A stretch of 64,000 nucleotides of DNA from Endocalyx cinctus (GCA_001600455.1 BCKC01000006.1:3162001-3226000); one strand, 5' to 3'. Positions 1-11,823 are shown, counted from the first letter of the stretch. The notes: generated from the sequence alone by a model not told the origin. Numbers and translations are program-made.

Positions 1-1775
1 TATTGCCGATCTTTTATTCCCTAAGGAATTAAAGGCATTAGATTGTTTCGAGGGAGTTAGATTCATAATCCTACGTAAGAGCTAACAACGTTCAAGCTTT
101 TTTTGATGGTGTCACTAGGGTTTACTGGTATCTTTGCACTTGCAGCCTGCAGCTTTCTTTGGGATTCTTAGTCAGATTCATGCTAAAATCAATAGTGGAA
201 AGACTTAGCGACTCTATTCGGCTTTTAATGACCAGATCTTATAGTGTCCCAATAAGAATTTCTGCCTTGTTGGTAATTATGCGTTTCCCATCACAAGTGG
301 AGTTTGTGATGTTATCATTTGTAAACAACAAGTTGTAATTCGTGGCTATTAAAGGATGTAATAATTTGTTGGTGTAAGAATCCACAACAATAAGACCGAA
401 AGGATTTAAGAAAAATATAATATGCCTCAAATGGCCCCCAGAACTTTACATCTTCGCGTTTCTGGAGATTTAATTATCATTTTTAGCAACTGCCATGCGC
501 AGGTTTACCCTGAAGTCAAATCCTGAGAATTCTTGGAGATATCGATGATCACTTCTATTTCCATTTGACTACTTACACCAACTAGGGCTTTCAAATCATC
601 TTTACTTGCCGCTTTTTGGTTATCTTTGCCTCGTGTCAAACGCCGAAACCAAAAATCATGCGAGGAACTAAATGTTGGGGCGTCTCGGCATTTGATAGCT
701 CATGAGTTATGATACTATTACCTAACCTTGCCTGCAATGTAAGGCTCGTTACGTGAAGCGCCATGGTGTTGCCGACCCAAAGTGCTCACCGCTTCAAGCA
801 GTGTCTATTAATGAATGATGCCATCTATCTGTGATCAAGCAGTCCACAAGTTAAGCTGTTAGAGCATGCACTAGCATAACTAATTCTCAAAGGGATGTGT
901 ATTGAACTTAAGAGCACTAACTGGTATTCTTCCATCAATTAGCGCGGATGATATAGTAGTATCTTCTCAAAAACAATGAAGCAAAAGTACCGACGACTGT
1001 TTTTTTTGTCCATGTCAGAGCTATCATCATTTGTCCTGACATGGATGTTGTTTTAATAGACTTTGAATGACAGCATATTTAGATATGAACGGCCTGGGCT
1101 GGGAATAAGGGGAAATATAATGCACAGACCATATTGAGATAATAGCTACCAAGTCGTCCCCTATACCCGTAAATAGTAATGTTGATGTCTATTGCTTATA
1201 TCCTATATCACTGCTATGCCATTTGTGTTCCATTAACTTTCAGATATAATTTGGCCAGACTATCATCGAAGGTTCTGGAAAATGGAGAACTTGCGAGTCC
1301 ATGGACTCCTGAGCTAGCCTAAAACTAGAGAAGGAATAAGAAAAAAAAAACGGTTAAAGAAATTGATACTATGGCAAAAGACGCAAGCCAGTTTTTTCTT
1401 GAAAACGATCTAAATCCCTGGTATAATGTGTTAAGATTTACTACCTAGGGATTGATCATGACTTTGCTCAAGTCACGAATTAAAACAAACGTCCGTTATG
1501 ACCGGATAGTTTATAACTGCTTATGTAGTCTCTACTCAATATTTTACTGTTAAGGGATTTGAAAAAGTTCCCTTCACTCTTTTCAAGATGCTCATTGTAT
1601 TTGAAGGTTAGGTGAGTGAATCCCTTGTAAGTAGACAAAAAAGGTGGAGGAGAGTAGGCTGGCCCTCGTCATGTATTATAAAATATTCTGATCAGTTTTT
1701 AATAACTTGATCGTATATTAGAATTAGGATATGGGCATGGGTGTACTCATAGGCCCAAATAACACATTCACCACC
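1..1775. other. Intergenic, no gene recognised
   Basis: About 1.8 kb of AT-rich sequence with only short open frames (under 65 codons) on either strand. None shows a recognisable motif, a signal peptide or a spliced continuation. The right edge is set by the solo LTR that follows. Confidence 0.6.
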
Positions 1776-1986
1776 TGTTGGGTTAAAATCGTAAGATTTT
1801 ACTGTTCTGAAAAATGAAGTTATTATTGTTGTTGTTGATGTTGTGAAATAATTCTGCTAGTCAGAATTATTTCGAGTGTAAGTGAGCTGGCGCACAGGCC
1901 AGCTCCGCACTGGCCACATACACCAGCCTGTGGCTGGTGATGTGGCTGGTGTGGCTTATACTCCAGCTAGCTACTAATAATCAACA
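1776..1986 (+). mobile_element. Solo LTR, copy 1 (5-bp TSD CCACC)
   Basis: A 211 bp unit starts TGTTGGGTTAAAATCG and ends TAATAATCAACA, giving the TG...CA ends and short TGTTG/CAACA inverted repeat of an LTR. It is flanked by the direct repeat CCACC at 1771-1775 and 1987-1991, which is the 5-bp target duplication expected of an LTR retrotransposon. A near-identical unit lies inverted at 46788-46995 with its own different duplication. No internal retrotransposon sequence adjoins, so this is a solo LTR left by recombination. Family unknown. Confidence 0.85.
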
Positions 1987-2049
1987 CCACCGTCCTTCGG
2001 GGCATCAATATGCTGTACTATCAAATAAGCTTGGAAGATATTTTGAAAA

Positions 2050-2157
2050 GGTATAAATATTATTACATAGCAGGTGCTACCTAGGTACTAACCACCAGCT
2101 GGCCCCATCTGACTATATAGTCCCTCTCACAGTACATGTACCGTGCCATGCCGTGAC
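2050..2157 (+). repeat. Dispersed repeat D, copy 1
   Basis: This segment shares a series of short blocks, in the same order, with 44403-44515: a TATAAATA stretch, CAGGTGC/CTGGTGC, CAGCTGGCCCCA, AGTCCC and GCCATGCCGTGACA. The copies are diverged and have indels. Nature unknown; probably an old transposon fragment or MITE. Confidence 0.5.
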
Positions 2158-2461
2158 AGGTCGCCGTAAATTACCCCACTTCCCATGGATATATCAAATG
2201 GTATCATGCTTGCGGAGAGATTAGTTAAACCTTTCTTCATTATTAACAATTTACTATCACTTTCGTTATTTTCATCTGACCAGGATTAGCATCGCCCATA
2301 TTCCAAAGATTGAAGGTAAATAGATAGCTTACAATTAACTCTTCTTTTCTCTTCGCTACGATAGTTCTTTGATTCCTTACCATATCTATCACTGTATAGT
2401 CTTTGTGACTGTTGCATGTTTCTCACCCTACCCATACGCAGAATTTCGTATATCAACCAAC

Positions 2462-4817
2462 ATGCTTTGTGATATTTGCCAGGGCATCAAGTTTTGTCCT
2501 GCGGATGAGCTAGAGGAGAAACACGGCGGAAACGCAGCCGTGGAGTATCGTCGGAGATACGAATTGGAAAAGAGAGAGATGCTCTTCATTTGCTTAGTTG
2601 GACCGCCACCCCTCGTCTACTTCCACAAACCGATAATAGATGTGGCTCGGAGAGCTAGCCAAGGTTGTCACTTTTGCCATCTCATGCTCGAGACCCTTGC
2701 GAGATCTGGTAATTACGATAAATGTCTCAGCGAGTGGCATCAGATAGGACACGATGGACTAGTCCTTGAGGCAGGCCGCCAATCCTCTACGCCACTAAGA
2801 ATCATATACGAAGGCAAGGAATCGTGCGTATCTCTAGAGCTTCTGGAAGGTATGTAATGATTAGCGCGGGTTTCTCTTATCATCGGTGGACAGTGACTTA
2901 TGACTCATGTCAATAGACGAGTTTGCCAATATTTCTGATGTCTCCAATTTGAACTACGAGGATGATCTGTCTACAGGGTCGAACAACAGTCTCGACCTGG
3001 CGCGGTCGTGGTTAGAGATTTGTCGGAAGAATCATTCAGAATGTATGGCTGTAAAGGAAGGGAAGCACGATCTTCCAAATTACATTGTCGACGTCGGCTC
3101 ATCATCAGAGTTCAACCCTGCACCTCGCCTTGTGCAAGGAAATCGGTGCAGTGACGGATATGCAACCTTGAGTTACTGTTGGGGTAGTTCTCTACAGCCA
3201 GAAGTTACCACTACAAAGAATCTCAGCGAGCGCTTACTAAACATTGATCTTCAAGCTCTCCCAAGAACCCTTCGCGATGCTATCTACTCTGCTAGAATGC
3301 TTGATATGAGATTTATCTGGATAGACTCATTATGCATCATTCAGGATGATCCAAGTCATTGGAAGCAGGAATCTGTTAAGATGGCGAGTATTTACAGCCA
3401 CTCTGATATAACCATTGCTGCAGACTGCGGACCGTCGGTAGACTGTGGCTTGTTCAGCTCAAGGAACCCGTTAGCAGTCCGCCCGTGCCGTATGCCCCCG
3501 GAAGCCGTTCAGTCTGCATGCTTCCATGCCTTAGAGAATTCCAACATCTTCGTTTGTCACAAATACTCCTATCATTGGCCGCAGCAGTCTTCGGCACTTC
3601 ACTATGGCAAATCAGACTTATTGACCTGTTCGTGGCCGCCCGTTATAACATATCATGAGACTTCCTCATGGTTGGAACAACGAGCATGGGTTTTTCAAGA
3701 ACGTTTGCTCTCACGACGCATTCTTACCTTCAGTCCTGGAGGTATGCGTTGGGAATGTCTCAAAGGGGATGGGTGTGAGGAGAGACCGAGAGATATCTTG
3801 GATTATATGGAGCCTGTGTTAAGGAATATCCAAACGATCGCGGGCATGGAGCGCCAAGAGAGGTATGGTAAGTGGGCTGAGATTGTGGAGCAGTATAGCT
3901 GTCGGCTGTTGTCGTACAACACCGACAAACTCCCAGCTCTGTCAGCTCTTGCATCGACGTTCAACGAGCTGACGCAGTCTGTTGGGATACAAGACACCTA
4001 CCTCGCTGGAATTTGGAAGTCAGATATCTGTAGAGGCTTATTAGGGGAGGCAAAGAAAATTGATGGGAGGTCAAAATCTCCTGCTGTAAAAGAGTCTCGA
4101 TACATCGCACCCTCTTGGTCTTGGGCGTCTCGTGACGGTGTGAAAATCGAGATTATCCGAAAGTCTCCTCACGAGATTTGGTACGAGTGGGAAACAATCA
4201 ATTCGTTCTCTGTTATCGACACGAAATATCTCACTGATGGGCAAGACGCATACGGCAAGATTATTGAAGCCTCTTTAACAGTTCGTGGAGCTTTCGTAAA
4301 AGTCCTCGTATTTGACGTCGAGGCAGAAGCATTTAACACTGGACTTTCCAATCCGATAGATGATGATTGGAAGGGGGAATGGTTGGGTTTGATTGGATTT
4401 GATTCGGCCGAGTCCGCGGGAATGATCCTGCTAGACCTCCCAGGAATACCCAATGAACCAATTCTATGCCTTCCGCTGCTTAGTAGGTGGGACTATCATT
4501 TTGGCGCGGACCTTCTTAACTCCTCGATGAATGAATTGATACACATGAGCCATAACCTGGAACTTCGTATGAAGGCGTTTGGCATAATTCAGAACGAGGA
4601 GAAGAGGAAAACAAGCTTGCAGCCAGGGGTAGTGCCTTCATCTGGTTTGGAAAGTGTTGGCCAGTCTTATGGTAAAATTACAAGACTTATTTATCGTTGT
4701 CTGGCAGTAATACCGACAGAAGAAGGTACGTACAGGCGTGTTGGAATAGCGGACATATGGGATGTCTTCTGGTTCGACACCCAGAGTTCGAAGACTATGG
4801 TTTACGAACTTGTATAG
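2462..4817 (+). CDS. HET-domain (heterokaryon incompatibility) protein
   Basis: Two exons, 2462-2849 and 2917-4817, joined over a 67 nt GTATGT...ATAG intron with phase preserved; 762 residues. I chose the ATG at 2462 because MLCDICQGIKF is the usual opening of this class and no upstream ATG is in frame. A Cys-rich N-terminal segment precedes the HET domain, seen as YATLSYCWG, then IWIDSLCIIQDD, then MASIYSHSDITIAA, followed by a WVFQERLLSRR block and a SWSWAS motif near the C-terminal third. These are standard HET landmarks. HET proteins trigger cell death on non-self recognition in fungi; the partner here is unknown. Dispersed repeat A begins 72 bp after the stop. HET family is near certain; the biological role is inference. 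Confidence 0.92.
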
Positions 4818-4888
4818 AGACGTAATATGAAAGGAGTGGACTATATAAACCGTTATAACCAAACAGGTAATAACGGATTCGTTTAGAT

Positions 4889-5006
4889 GTGGGACTGAAT
4901 GGGACCTGGCATCGGAGACGTTAAATTAAGGGGTGGAATCAAGCTTACTGACCCGGTCTGAGAGATTGACTAATCTCGTAATTACGTATTGCCAGCTCAG
5001 GATATA
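4889..5006 (+). repeat. Dispersed repeat A, copy 1 (3' of a HET gene)
   Basis: This copy begins GTGGGACTGAATGGGACCTGG and ends GCCAGCTCAGG. It matches 23963-24075 (same strand) and the reverse complement of 11824-11942 along the whole length, with scattered substitutions. No coding capacity. It starts 72 bp after the stop of the HET gene and has the same orientation. Confidence 0.85.
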
Positions 5007-5301
5007 CTAGAGTAGAGATAAGCTAGAATAGAGTATAAGGGCTCGAATAATAATATATTAATTCCTATCTTCTTTCCCATATTAAATAAATGGGAGCGAG
5101 GCCACACATATATATACACGATAATTTATACGTATACACCAGGGTAGCTAGTGGTTAACTGTCTCCTGACAACACTCGCTCTTTATAAGACACTAAGGAA
5201 CTATAGTAGTCAAAGTTGGGTTTCAACATATAAGGTAACATCCTTCTGTAAGCAATATTATCTCTAACTAACTACTAAACAATTATTCATTAGCTGACTA
5301 A

Positions 5302-6430
5302 TTACAGCAACTGGAAGAGTAGGCATAACCCCATCCCTCCAGTGAAAAATAGTGCAAGAGTCGGTGAAATGGTAGCGGCGCTATTATGTTCTCCAGCTGA
5401 CCCATCGTTCATAGTATCTAGGGACGCCTTTGCGGGTCCAACTGCCTTGATACAAGTAATACTAGCATCGTTTGAGGTGACAATGCTCCCGTTTCCGCTA
5501 CTAAAGAAGAATGTGAGGATGGGTGTTATGGCCCATTGAGCTTTCTCCGCATCAGAAACCTGAAGGCTGCCCTGTGATTGTGGCTTTAGTTAGTTTACGG
5601 GACTATGTGGCCTTGGAGTAGATCTGTTAGACACATACTGGCATTGCGTAGTCGCTCACGAATGTAAGAGTATCTGTTTTAGGGAGGACGGGCCAACAGG
5701 TAGAAGTAGAATTCTGCGAGGTTGAGATCGGTTTAGGAGCACCTTCCCCAGTCAATGCTAGGTGACGTTAGAAAGATAAAATACAGATCAATCTACACCT
5801 CAAGTGTGTTTTGACCAAGGTAAACGTTATGAACACCAAGAGGGTGACGATAATCGACTCACCAACAGCAGTCAGGTTTGCCCAGGATAATCCGTTGGTA
5901 ACCTGCTGGCAAGCTTGATCTAGATTATCCTCCAGGTCCTTTTGAAGCTCTGCGCAAATATCTCCACTCTTTGTGTCGGATTTCAGTGCCCGAGCAACTA
6001 AAGCATCGACGCAGTCGGTAGGCAGGGCATCTTGGCAAGTTCCCTGGGCAGAGTCGGGGTTATCTGCTCCCTGGAAAGAAATAGACTCCGCAATCCCATT
6101 GAAGAAAACAGCGCAGGCACCAGTATCAGCGAGATCTAAATCCGGCGGTGCACCTAGGTAGAAGGAGCTGTGAAACACTCTCCCGTCGGGGGAATCGGTG
6201 ATATTGAATCCCTTGACCCAGGAAATGCTCGCGATGGATTGGTCCTTGCTCGGTATACCCGTTAGTCCAATGAACGGGTACGAACTGTCGACAATAGTAC
6301 AGTTGTCATTTGCAGTATCACGGGTGCTGGGAGGGCAGTCGACTTCTATGCAGCTAGAAATTATATTTTGGGCCTGGGTCTTTATGATCAGCGCTGACAT
6401 GGCGCTCGCAAGAATGCTGGTAATCTTCAT
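5302..6430 (-). CDS. Secreted, probably GPI-anchored protein
   Basis: Three exons on the minus strand: 6430-5863, 5757-5639 and 5571-5302. The introns are 105 and 67 nt, with GTGAGT and GTATGT donors and CTAAC-type branch sites; 318 residues. The ATG at 6430 opens a signal peptide (MKITSILASAMSALIIKTQA). The mature part has several cysteines, including SSCIEVDCPP near the start, and N-glycosylation sites. The last exon carries a Ser/Thr/Asn-rich stretch, a small-residue patch (NDGSAGEHNSA) and a hydrophobic tail ending LCLLFQLL with no basic cap. That tail is the arrangement of a GPI-attachment signal. No enzyme motif was recognised, so function is unknown; the cell surface or wall is the likely site. 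Reading the first exon alone would give a false C-terminus. Confidence 0.75.
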
Positions 6431-7771
6431 CGTATGAAGCAATGACTATACAATGATGAGTATGGTAGAACTAACATGAAATAACGAGGAAAGTGATTTA
6501 GGTAAAAAGAAAATCAGGTTAGGGAATCAGCTTTTTTTTAAAAAAATTCAATAAAAAAAGGAGAATGGTTTATTGAGGTGGGTAGGAAAGGAGAGAAAAT
6601 GAGTTATGAGGTTACAATGATTTATTTGGTTACTAATCATACCCTGACCCCTTAATAAATCGGAATAAGGATTTCCTAAATAATTAGATATATGATGGCG
6701 TTGGGGTCCGACTCTCTTTTACGTGTGTTTGTAGATATATAAGCGATACAATTCAAATTTATTGGTCAGATCAGTCTATCGCCTAATTAATATTTACGGC
6801 TAGAATATCCGACTGCTTCCCAATATCGCCCCCAACCTCCATCAGGGCATTCCGACCTGAAACATATTGGTTACACCATTTGGAGATGGCGGAGCGGATA
6901 TTCAACTGCGATCACATCTGCTTTACCCAGCTTCTTATCATAGCCTCATTGTAGATACGACGAGGCTCAAACCGTGCGATGACCGGCACCGCCCACCACA
7001 TAATATTTTTAATGAACATGTTCTTGACAGGAGCTAATAGTAGCATCCTAAGTAGCCATTTCACCTCAGCTGCGGCGAAAATAATGCAGGTACTTTAGTT
7101 ACTACCAGAGGCGCCCAGTTTGAAACCGCCCCCCCTCTTTACGTTCGCTCCTGACAGAGGGGGCGTAAAAATCTTTTTTTTTTTTCGAACAGCTTTGTTG
7201 TAACAAATTTACATAGAAATTACACTGAAATGAGATATTAAAACGGTTTTTTCCCCCTTTTTTTAAAAAAACAAAAATTAATTATTACTACTACCTAACT
7301 ATTATGATTACAGTATTGAGGGTATATTCGAGACTTCTGCCGCTAAACTAAATGATTTTTCAGGATAATACAACCTGAAAAAAGTTGAAGTGAGAGTTCT
7401 AGACCACCTTTTCTTGTTTCAGGTGAGACTCGAGTTATGTAGTTGTTTTCGCAAAAGTGTAAAAGTGCAAAATATGGTTTGGAGGATCATATTACGATTA
7501 ATTAATCACAATGAAAAGGGGTAAGGTAATCATGTATTAGATAGAAGAAATGGTGTGAATGAAATTGTATGGAGTCGAAGTATAAAAGCCAGCTTCAGCA
7601 GTTGATTCTTACAGATAGGAAAGAAAAGAAAATCATCAAGGGAATCACACTCATTAGTCTTCTCGACAAATTTCACCATCCAACTATTTACATTCATTTT
7701 CAACAACTCTCACTATTTTGACATATCTCAAACGTCCCACATTCGTTCCAAAGTTGTCAAACTATAGAATA
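6431..7771. other. Intergenic, AT-rich
   Basis: No supported gene. It contains homopolymer A/T runs and a small GC-rich inverted repeat near 7130-7166 (CCCCCTCT paired with AGAGGGGG). The right part is the promoter and 5' leader of the gene starting at 7772. Confidence 0.5.
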
Positions 7772-8959
7772 ATGTCTGCAGTCATCGAAGCAGTTGGGCT
7801 GGTTTCAGGTGTCCTTGGAATTCTACAGTTTGGGATAGATAATTTCCCCGAGAAGGAGACCGTTAGCTCCACGATCAGGATCACCGTCGGACTCGACGTG
7901 AAGGGTGGCCTAAATGACGCGGGCGGCCAGGTTCCTGATATTCGCCTTTTCAACGAGGCCGGCGAGTTTCTTGGTATCAATGTCGATGGTGGCGACGTTG
8001 AATCTGGTGGATTCACAGACATCAAGGTCGACCACAACCACGATTCTACGCAATCAGCCGCATACACTCTGTTCTCAGCCAACGATGATGCTGTCTGTAT
8101 TGCCCTAGCCTCCATCACTTGGCCCAGCGGTGACAAATACTCGTGGGTTGGTGATTGGGGCCACCAATGCGGTGGGTCCTGGTACTATTCCAACGTGAAT
8201 ATCCAAAGTTCCGACCATAAACCCGACTGCCTGTGGATCGACAAGAATAACGACCAGCCCCAGACAGGCTTTCAGATTCACTGGTCGGAATTCTCCCCCA
8301 CCGAGGGAGGAGGCGTACCTGATAGTAGCGATGAACAGGCCAAGAAAATCGACTATCTCTGTAACGCCGGTCCGCCATTCAAGATGCACACGTATCCCGA
8401 CACCGACCCTACAGGCATTACGTATTGGACTCTTGGAAAGGAGCGATCGGTTCATTTCAAGTCTACCACAGCGATGTCTTACGCCCCACGAAAGTCGGGG
8501 GCGTCGGCGCGGTTCCACGGCGGCTGGAAGTTTCCCCGGGGTAACGGCACGGAGGCCACTCGGCCCAACCCCCACACCAACCGGCTCGTTATGGCTAGCG
8601 GCCCTCAGCATACGGCGGGAGGTCTTTGCGAAAGCCCCACGTCCTTCGGACCGGACTTTCTCAACGTCGCGGATGGGTCCTTCTGCAGAATGACAGATAA
8701 GACAGTGGTACGTACTGAGCATCGACGACAAGTCCTCTTTTTTGCTAGCCTACCCCTGAGAAATGTCTTCCTTAAGTTACTCGAACAATTAAGACATCAA
8801 GTTGCTAACTTAATATTATTGCGGGAACTCTAGTGGCCAGTGTGCAACGGCGTCGATGTAGTGGACAGTTGCTTCAATACAAACTTAACGCAGCTAATCA
8901 TTAACGGCTTGGCAACCAGAGATACCCCGTACGATGATATTCTCAACTGGACTAGCTGA
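7772..8959 (+). CDS. Conserved Pezizomycotina protein of unknown function
   Basis: Two exons, 7772-8707 and 8834-8959, phase 0 across a 126 nt GTACGT...CTAG intron; 353 residues. The N-terminus MSAVIEAVGLVSGVLGIL is a hydrophobic helix followed by QFGIDNF, not a clear cleavable signal. The body is acidic and Trp-rich, with blocks such as PDIRLFNEAGEFLG, SWVGDWGHQCGGSWYYS, PDCLWIDKNNDQPQTGFQ and FCRMTDKTVWPVCNG across the splice site. I remember uncharacterised fungal proteins with the same block order, which supports the exon joining, but I know no assigned function. Even Cys placement (CGGSWYYS, PDCLW, LCNAG, VCNG, DSCF) hints at disulphides and export, but this is unproven. Confidence 0.8.
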
Positions 8960-9349
8960 ATGTGTGATATTTTATTATTTGGAACCATTCTCTTTCAAAT
9001 ATGTTATTAATGCTCTTAATAACTTTATGTACTTATTATTAATGTATTTTAAATTCCTTTCTTCGGCAATAATGCATCTGAGGTGCCATTGACCCTGCGT
9101 TCTTACCATAGGTAGTATACACCTACATACATGTACTTTTTAGAATCGATAAGTGACTCAATTCTGTCCCGCATCACTCTCGCAGTATTATAAAATTTTA
9201 ACCAGAATTGATCCATATAGGACGGTTTCCCTCGATCCATCCATCTTTATGTTACGTAGTTTAACAAATGTTCCTTCGAAATATCCGGCGCCTTTTGTTT
9301 TCTCCGTCGAACCACTATTAGTGATATTCCACGCCTTTCCGGTAGAATG

Positions 9350-10285
9350 TCACCATAGAATCTCGTCCTCTAATTCATCTGCCTCCTCGGAGTAATCATC
9401 CCACTTGCGCAATGCGCTCGGTGGAGGCCCTGAACTCGAAATCTTATATCCGGTGAATTCGACGTTCGGGCCGATAAAGGATCCACGGAAGACGCCGTGG
9501 AAAACAAAACAATGGCGATCTTCGAAGTCAACGTATCCGGACTGACTACCGTCGTTGCCTACCAGAATTTGACGCTCGTCGATGTCGCGGCCGCGCCAGA
9601 GGAAGTGCATTCGGAGAGGGTGCTCGTCGTTCTCTTCTTCTTCCTTCGTTCTTTTGATTTTCTCGTTTTGTTCGGCCTCGGTCATATCTGACGCCTGACG
9701 CTTATGCTTTCCCGTGACTGAGGACTTGGACGTACCGTTAGATATTTTCTTGATGGCTTTCTTGGCTGTCGTGAAGTTGTCGCCTTTGAGGATGGCGCCA
9801 ATTACCGAATCGAGTTTGCTCTCCGTCGCGGCTAATTGGATTTTGCAGGATGAAATTTCGTCCTTGAGTTGATCAAGTTCGTCTTCGGGCATCTCGTCGT
9901 CGTCATCATCTTCTTCATACTCTTCGTCGGAGTCTGGAGCCTGAAGATCGGTATGCGGCAACTTCTCCAATTTGGGACCGAAATGCATTACACCCTCCAG
10001 ACAATCCCAATCAAAAAAGCCCAAGACCCGAACGCCGATTCCATACTTTCCTACCCGAAGACGAAGATCGGGGCCTATTACATCACTCTTGATAAGCCAA
10101 TCGCCATTCATTGAGACTTTGAGGTCGTTTTTGTCTCCGCGTTCTTCAGGTTTATCGGAGATATAATTGGCGTTGGCCTTCGACTTCGCCTTCTGGCTGT
10201 CGACAAAATCCAGGTGTTTCTGAAACTTCTCCTCCCAGGTCATCTTCTCAAAACCCGCGAAGTGATTGGGAAACCTGACCGACAT
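9350..10285 (-). CDS. Hypothetical protein with acidic and coiled-coil segments
   Basis: Single open frame of 311 residues with ATG at 10285. No known domain was recognised. Residues about 112-140 are strongly acidic (DSDEEYEEDDDDDEMPEDEL). A predicted coiled-coil (LDQLKDEISSCKIQLAATESKLDSV in two heptad stretches) follows, then a Lys/Arg-rich segment including KHKRQ and KIKRTKEEEE that could act as a nuclear signal. The N- and C-terminal thirds each hold a short beta-rich block (NGDWLIKSDVIG; GYVDFEDRHCFVFHGVFRG). A nuclear or chromatin-associated role would fit the composition but is speculation. The long clean frame argues for a real gene. Confidence 0.7.
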   Translation of the reverse strand: MSVRFPNHFAGFEKMTWEEKFQKHLDFVDSQKAKSKANANYISDKPEERGDKNDLKVSMNGDWLIKSDVIGPDLRLRVGKYGIGVRVLGFFDWDCLEGVMHFGPKLEKLPHTDLQAPDSDEEYEEDDDDDEMPEDELDQLKDEISSCKIQLAATESKLDSVIGAILKGDNFTTAKKAIKKISNGTSKSSVTGKHKRQASDMTEAEQNEKIKRTKEEEENDEHPLRMHFLWRGRDIDERQILVGNDGSQSGYVDFEDRHCFVFHGVFRGSFIGPNVEFTGYKISSSGPPPSALRKWDDYSEEADELEDEILW

Positions 10286-10819
10286 GATGAATATAGTAGC
10301 TTAGAAATAAGTACTTTAGCAGCTAAAGATATTCGGAAAAATTAGAAGGGGGAAGAGGGTTGAGTTGCGTGTCTCCGAGGTGAGCAAGAGGAAAGTGTAG
10401 AGGGAACAGTTCTGGAAATTGCTGGGCCTCCGATAATCCGGCTCCAACCTCTGGCTTAGGTACTGTAGAATCTGTAAACATGAACATGTACTACAGTACT
10501 GTGAATAGTGAAGGTGTCTCAACAGATTACATCAATTTATGGTCACCACCCCGCTATTTCACCAAACGAAGTTGTTGTATGTATGACGCACTAGAATTGA
10601 TGACACTGCTTACAGGTTTGTGCACAGACTACTACGGCAGTATTCAGCTGTCTTTAGTATAGGAACAACAATATATAATTATCAAAGTCATTAGTCTCTC
10701 TGTGTTCAGGTTCTCTCCATTATTGTGAGAGTTGTAAAGTTGATTGATTAATGTTATGTGTGCGAAGCAAAAAGACTGCTAAGTATTATATACCCGAGCG
10801 GGGTAGCAGCTGACGATTA
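10286..10819. other. Intergenic, with a 29-bp block shared with 40509-40537
   Basis: No gene is supported. Positions 10782-10810 (beginning AGTATTATATACCCGAGCGG) are identical to 40509-40537. The transposon at 10820 sits 9 bp downstream of this block, so the element may have inserted into an older repeat. Confidence 0.6.
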
Positions 10820-11660
10820 AAGATGTGTATGGCCTCACGGGCCACCGCCTCACGGGCCACCGCCTCACGGGCCACCGCATATGCAGATCACCAACGCGTA
10901 TCTCAATTATTGTTTTTTTTTTTTTCAATTATTACTTCGTTTTTTACTCAATATCACTTTTTTTTGATATTGTAAGGACCAAAAAGAGGGAGCACAATGA
11001 TGTTGTATTTTTCTAAGTCTCTGGTTCTATCTAATTAATTCTTCCCTCTTGAAAAGTAATTGCAAAAGTGGGTCGTCTCGGTTTAGGAGGGCTCTTCCCC
11101 ACTCAGGTGGGTACACCCTTCCCAATATCATTCGAATTGTTATCTCTGATACTTTTTACCATAGTACTTTCTAATATTAATAAACGTACGCTGGCAGCTA
11201 TAAAAGAGGTCAGACTTGGAGGCTCCGTACGTGCTACTGCCACCAAATGGGGCCTCACGCGATCATATCTCACGCATCGCCTTGAGGGCGTACCTGTACG
11301 AAAAGAGACGAATGGAGATCTTCAAACATTATCACCATTATTAGAAAGCCAGCTAGCTAGCTGGGCGATTAGCCAGGCCAGGTTAGGGTTCGCTCCGGCC
11401 CTTACGAAATTCAAAAGTTACGAAATAGGGTAATATACGACGATAAGGCTAACGATGTTAAGGTACCTAGAGACGGGCCTGGAGCACCCAGTAATAATTA
11501 TCTTAGTGATACAGAGCCCGAAGAGTATATTACAGTAAAAAACAACAAAAAACAGAATTAATATACCTATTCTGGTACTTAAGATAGCTTCAATTAAAAT
11601 GCGTTCGTTTATTATATTGGTGGCCCGTGAGGCGGTGGCCCGTGAGGCCATACACATCTT
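10820..11660 (+). mobile_element. Tc1/mariner-pogo (Fot1-like) DNA transposon relic
   Basis: An 841 bp element has perfect 42 bp terminal inverted repeats beginning AAGATGTGTATGGCCTCACG. The TA dinucleotide is duplicated on both sides (10818-10819 and 11661-11662), as expected for this superfamily. The termini carry a tandem 15-bp unit, GCCTCACGGGCCACC: three copies at the left end and two at the right. The internal frame encodes only the DNA-binding part of a pogo-like transposase, so the element is internally deleted and non-autonomous. Confidence 0.9.
11068..11433 (+). pseudogene. Truncated pogo/Fot1-like transposase (HTH only)
   Basis: The open frame has no convincing ATG. From roughly 11180 it encodes RTLAAIKEVRLGGSVRATA, which matches a psq-type helix-turn-helix. 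LSPLLESQLASWAISQARLG then matches the start of the CENP-B-like second HTH found in Fot1/pogo transposases. The frame ends at 11433 just after LTKFKSYEIG, and the DDE catalytic domain is missing before the right terminal repeat. It therefore cannot be an active transposase. The assignment rests on remembered motif patterns. Confidence 0.75.
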
Positions 11661-11670
11661 TATGCCTGAG

Positions 11671-11812
11671 TGCCTGAGTTTACGAAGGGTCTTCTACACG
11701 CCTCTACGGAACCATCTTTAAAAACCCCTGTTATTTTCTTATCTTATCTTTTCTGTATAGCACAGGAAAAATTGTAAACTTAGGCCGTTCTGTGGACTGC
11801 AAGCTTACCTCC
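11671..11812 (+). repeat. Dispersed repeat B, copy 1
   Basis: A ~140 bp unit running from TGCCTGAGTTTACGAAGGGTC to AAGCTTACCTCC. It matches 40328-40465 (same strand) and the reverse complement of 17547-17680. An inverted pair inside it (CCTGAGTTTAC and GTAAACTTAGG) brackets about 110 bp. It abuts the right end of the TA transposon. Confidence 0.85.
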
Positions 11813-11823
11813 TGTTTATAATG

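Noticed and set aside
239..430. 63-codon minus-strand frame in the first kilobase
   Set aside because: Short, AT-rich, no motif, no splice continuation or signal peptide.
5342..5539. Plus-strand frame of 65 codons
   Set aside because: It is antisense to the third exon of the GPI-type secreted protein, which explains its open frame.
8105..8731. 208-codon minus-strand frame
   Set aside because: Shadow of the long plus-strand gene at 7772-8959; composition follows the opposite-strand codon bias.
11671..11812. Repeat B as a simple MITE bounded by the CCTGAGTTTAC inverted pair
   Set aside because: All three copies share about 30 bp beyond the right arm, so the inverted pair does not mark both ends, and no consistent target duplication was found.
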